From assembly GCF_003569805.1 (NCBI RefSeq), contig NZ_KZ984051.1, positions 1,931,895 to 1,995,894 on the forward strand: a DNA stretch of 64,000 bases, given 5' to 3'. Source of the DNA: Microbacterium halotolerans. GTDB taxonomy: Bacteria; Actinomycetota; Actinomycetes; Actinomycetales; Microbacteriaceae. The translations under genes and the position numbers were made by a program. Shown piece after piece: positions 62,031-64,000 of the stretch. Numbering within the stretch: position 1 is the stretch's first letter; each line of letters begins with the position of its first letter. Under the pieces are notes generated by a model. That model was not told the DNA's origin. It was given only the letters and a program-made list of their open reading frames with translations, and searched no databases.

Positions 62031-63077
62031 CTACGGGAGCGGATCGTCTTCCGTCAGCCCCTCGTGCACGCGTCGGAGATCCTCCAGGAGAGAGCCGACG
62101 AGGATCCAGTTGTCTCCGTCCGGTCTGTGCACCTGCAGAGGTCGGGTCAGCGCGGGCAGCGTCTCGGTGACGGGGGCATCGGGGCCAGCGTCCGCCCTGC
62201 GCACCAGGAACACGACATCGTGGGCGCAGCGTCGCAGCTGCTCGGCGATGCCCTGCACGATCGCGTCGTCGGCGACGGCGGAATCGTAGCGGTCGTAGAA
62301 CGCGCGGGTCATGCCGACCACTTGCGTCACGATCGGCGAGAACCGGTCGCGCAGGGCGACGGTCTCGGCGAACCCGCCCCGGTGGCGGCCACCGCGCGGG
62401 TTGAGAGTGAGCGACTCGCGGGCATCGTCGATCGCGGCGTCGGCAGCCTCGCGCATCGGACGCAGCAGCCGTGCCGTCACCATCAGCTCGGTCAGCTGCG
62501 AAGGGGTCTGCGGGCGCATGAGCGCATCGGCGAGTCGCTCGAGCGTCGCGGCCAGCTCGTTGCCGAGCGCGTCGACGGCGCGGCGGGCCGGGTCGATCGC
62601 CACGGGAGGCACCAGCACCAGATTCACGATGAACCCGAGCGCCGCGCCGATCACCGTCTCGATGATGCGGTCGAGCGCGTACCCCGGTGTCGCCGCACCC
62701 AACGCGATCACCAGCAGAGCACTGATCGCGACCTGGTTCGTGGTCCCCGCGGTCATCCGGACCGCCCAGGCCACGCCGAGCGCGAGCACGATCGACAGCG
62801 GCAGCGACCACACGGGGTCGGCCACGAGCATGGCGATGCCGGAGGCTACGACGACGCCGACCACCACGCCGGCACTGCGTTCGATCGCCTTCAGATACGA
62901 CTGGTTCAGGCTCGGCTGCACGACCAGCAGCGCCGCGATCGCAGCGAACACCGGGGGAGGGCCGTCGGGGATGAGCCAGCCGCAGACCAGCCACGCCGCG
63001 ATCATCGCGACAGCGGACTTCGCGATCTGCAGCAGCGGTGCGCGGCGCTTGGCGCGGACCGCGGAGAGAACCTCCAT
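62031..63077 (-). CDS. FUSC-family membrane protein
   Basis: 348 residues. Six hydrophobic helices in the first 170 residues and a helical cytoplasmic half, as in the FUSC/aromatic-acid-exporter-like family. The family core IAKSAVAMIAAWLVCGWLIP and AAIAALLVVQPSLNQSYLKA is present. Exporter function is inferred only from the family. ATG 63077 is preceded by TAATCT at 63084-63089, six bases upstream. Confidence 0.8.
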   Translation of the reverse strand: MEVLSAVRAKRRAPLLQIAKSAVAMIAAWLVCGWLIPDGPPPVFAAIAALLVVQPSLNQSYLKAIERSAGVVVGVVVASGIAMLVADPVWSLPLSIVLALGVAWAVRMTAGTTNQVAISALLVIALGAATPGYALDRIIETVIGAALGFIVNLVLVPPVAIDPARRAVDALGNELAATLERLADALMRPQTPSQLTELMVTARLLRPMREAADAAIDDARESLTLNPRGGRHRGGFAETVALRDRFSPIVTQVVGMTRAFYDRYDSAVADDAIVQGIAEQLRRCAHDVVFLVRRADAGPDAPVTETLPALTRPLQVHRPDGDNWILVGSLLEDLRRVHEGLTEDDPLP

Positions 63078-63083
63078 ACCGTC

Positions 63084-63089
63084 AGATTA
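63084..63089 (-). promoter_or_regulatory. -10 hexamer of a leaderless promoter
   Basis: TAATCT on the minus strand, six bases before ATG 63077. Confidence 0.45.
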
Positions 63090-63113
63090 CGCAGACGTGC
63101 GGACGGAACCGCC

Positions 63114-63119
63114 TACGCT
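63114..63119 (+). promoter_or_regulatory. -10 hexamer of a leaderless promoter
   Basis: TACGCT, seven bases before ATG 63127. A GGGAGG follows but sits only one or two bases from the ATG. Confidence 0.4.
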
Positions 63120-63126
63120 GGGAGGT

Positions 63127-63645
63127 ATGTCGAGAGCAGACGACGCCTTCGCATGGGACGGGGACAACGACCCGACCCTCGATACGGGCGCCGAACATCC
63201 GAATGAGGCTGCCGCGCCTCCGGCGTCCGACGCGGTTGGCAGCGCCGAATCGGCACCCGCCGAATCCGCTGAGGAGCCGGAATCGGCGGCCGACGTCGCG
63301 GACGAGGAGAACGAGGAATCCGCGGGTGAAGTGCCGGCTGGCGACGTTGCGGAGCCGCGCCGCATGGGCGATGTCGCGCTGGTGGCGCTCGGCGTGCTCG
63401 GCGGCGTCTACGCGCTCTGGACGGCCGGGTGGATCGCCACAGCGCTGCGCATGCGGCCGCTGGCGCCAGACGCCATGCTCACGGCGAGCCTCGCGCTCGC
63501 GATCGCCGCGCCGATCGTCTGGTTCCTGACGTCGTGGATTCTGACGAGGCGGCGCTTGCCATGGGTGCGATTCACCGCGCTCGTCGCCGGGATCGTGGTG
63601 CTCGTGCCGTGGCCGTTCGTGATGCTGGGGGCGGTGGGACTGTGA
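63127..63645 (+). CDS. Hypothetical membrane protein with acidic N-terminus
   Basis: 172 residues. The first 75 are Ala/Glu/Pro-rich and disordered. Three hydrophobic helices follow (LVALGVLGGVYALWTAGWIA, ASLALAIAAPIVWFLTSWIL, FTALVAGIVVLVPWPFVML). No motif of known function. Overlaps the next small gene by four bases. Confidence 0.75.
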   Translation: MSRADDAFAWDGDNDPTLDTGAEHPNEAAAPPASDAVGSAESAPAESAEEPESAADVADEENEESAGEVPAGDVAEPRRMGDVALVALGVLGGVYALWTAGWIATALRMRPLAPDAMLTASLALAIAAPIVWFLTSWILTRRRLPWVRFTALVAGIVVLVPWPFVMLGAVGL

Positions 63646-63986
63646 GCGACGACACGCGCGCACGGCGCGCTCCCCGTTGGATCATCGCGGCAGTCGCAGG
63701 CTTCTTCGGTCTGCTCTACGCATTCGCCGTCTGGAACGGCGTCGCGCAGATCGTGAACGGCTGGGACGGGTTGCGAGGCTCCGGACCGATGATGTGGATC
63801 ATGTGGGTGCTGACGATCGTGCTGCCGATCGCCGTCTACGCGGTCGGCCTCTCGGTCGGTCGTCGGCGCGGCGTCGGCGCGCTCTCGCTGCTCCTGCTGA
63901 CGGGGCTCACCCTCGTCGGAGTGTTCTGGGTGAACGTTCTCGCCTACGTCACCTACGTCAACTTCTCAGCGCTTGTGACGTCCTGA
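63642..63986 (+). CDS. Hypothetical membrane protein
   Basis: 114 residues from GTG 63642 inside the stop of the preceding gene. Basic start (SDDTRARRAPRW) and three hydrophobic segments (IIAAVAGFFGLLYAFAVWN, MWIMWVLTIVLPIAVYAVGL, LLLLTGLTLVGVFWVNVLAY). Function unknown; likely acts with the preceding membrane protein. The gene ends 14 bases before the window end. Confidence 0.75.
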   Translation: MSDDTRARRAPRWIIAAVAGFFGLLYAFAVWNGVAQIVNGWDGLRGSGPMMWIMWVLTIVLPIAVYAVGLSVGRRRGVGALSLLLLTGLTLVGVFWVNVLAYVTYVNFSALVTS

Positions 63987-64000
63987 TCCGCACTGATTCG

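Noticed and set aside
1..64000. CRISPR array or insertion sequence
   Set aside because: No regularly spaced direct repeats and no transposase gene were seen. The repeats found are palindromic single units.

Overview
The window reads as chromosome of a high-GC Gram-positive actinobacterium, most likely a Microbacterium-like member of the Microbacteriaceae. The signs are strong G/C preference at third codon positions, many GTG starts, an AdnAB recombination helicase-nuclease, DUF3107, DUF3039, DUF2342 and UPF0182 proteins, an actinobacterial qcrCAB-ctaE set next to trpD, and a LAxTG cell-wall protein. Several blocks match gene orders I recall from other actinobacteria, including the mycobacterial Rv3193c-Rv3211 region and the trpD/ctaE/qcrCAB region. 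The species name is inference.

Layout. 1-20.6 kb is a conserved DNA-repair and housekeeping block: partial DEAD-box RNA helicase, ferritin-like protein, DUF3107, adnA-adnB, an APH-fold protein that looks like a pseudokinase, nudC overlapping a UvrD2-like helicase, a ThiF/ocin-like protein, DUF2342, PDZ-Lon protease and UPF0182. 20.6-27.7 kb holds initiator tRNA-Met, a small regulated locus (TetR, Ddn-like flavoprotein and a medium-chain dehydrogenase with its middle deleted), lrgAB, a nitrilase, an aminotransferase and an HtrA-like protease. 27.7-34.1 kb is a wall-polymer cluster: three CDP-glycerol glycerophosphotransferase-type enzymes, a family 2 glycosyltransferase and a LicC-like nucleotidyltransferase. 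34.3-41.9 kb has a two-gene ABC exporter, DUF3039, pncB, murI-rph-rdgB and a CPBP-like membrane protein. 41.9-45.1 kb is visibly less GC-rich and looks accessory; it carries a LAxTG surface protein and two very small genes and ends at tRNA-Leu. 45.3-52.6 kb has an LMW phosphatase, an Erm-type 23S rRNA methyltransferase with an attenuator-like leader, a compact tad pilus locus and an MFS gene. 52.7-64 kb has prfB, a palindromic intergenic repeat, qcrCAB-ctaE, trpD, a CynX-like MFS gene, a 5'-3' exonuclease, a FUSC protein and two small membrane proteins.

How the genes work together. AdnA and AdnB should form one DNA-end resection machine. NudC and the UvrD2-like helicase are translationally coupled. 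TetR probably represses the Ddn-like operon through the repeats between them. LrgA and LrgB form a holin-like pair. qcrC-qcrA-qcrB and ctaE supply the bc1 complex and oxidase subunit III. tadA/B/C with the pilin-like and TadE/G-like genes make a minimal secretion-pilus system.

The most interesting signals lie between genes. (1) The erm 5' region encodes a 21-residue leader peptide starting at a predicted leaderless promoter, followed by mutually exclusive hairpins, the last of which hides the erm Shine-Dalgarno. (2) Behind prfB are two inverted copies of a module whose outer stems differ in sequence but keep their pairing. (3) A 66-bp palindromic repeat occurs twice, about 17 kb apart. (4) Many first genes have a TAnnnT hexamer 6-7 nt before the start codon, the signature of leaderless mRNAs.
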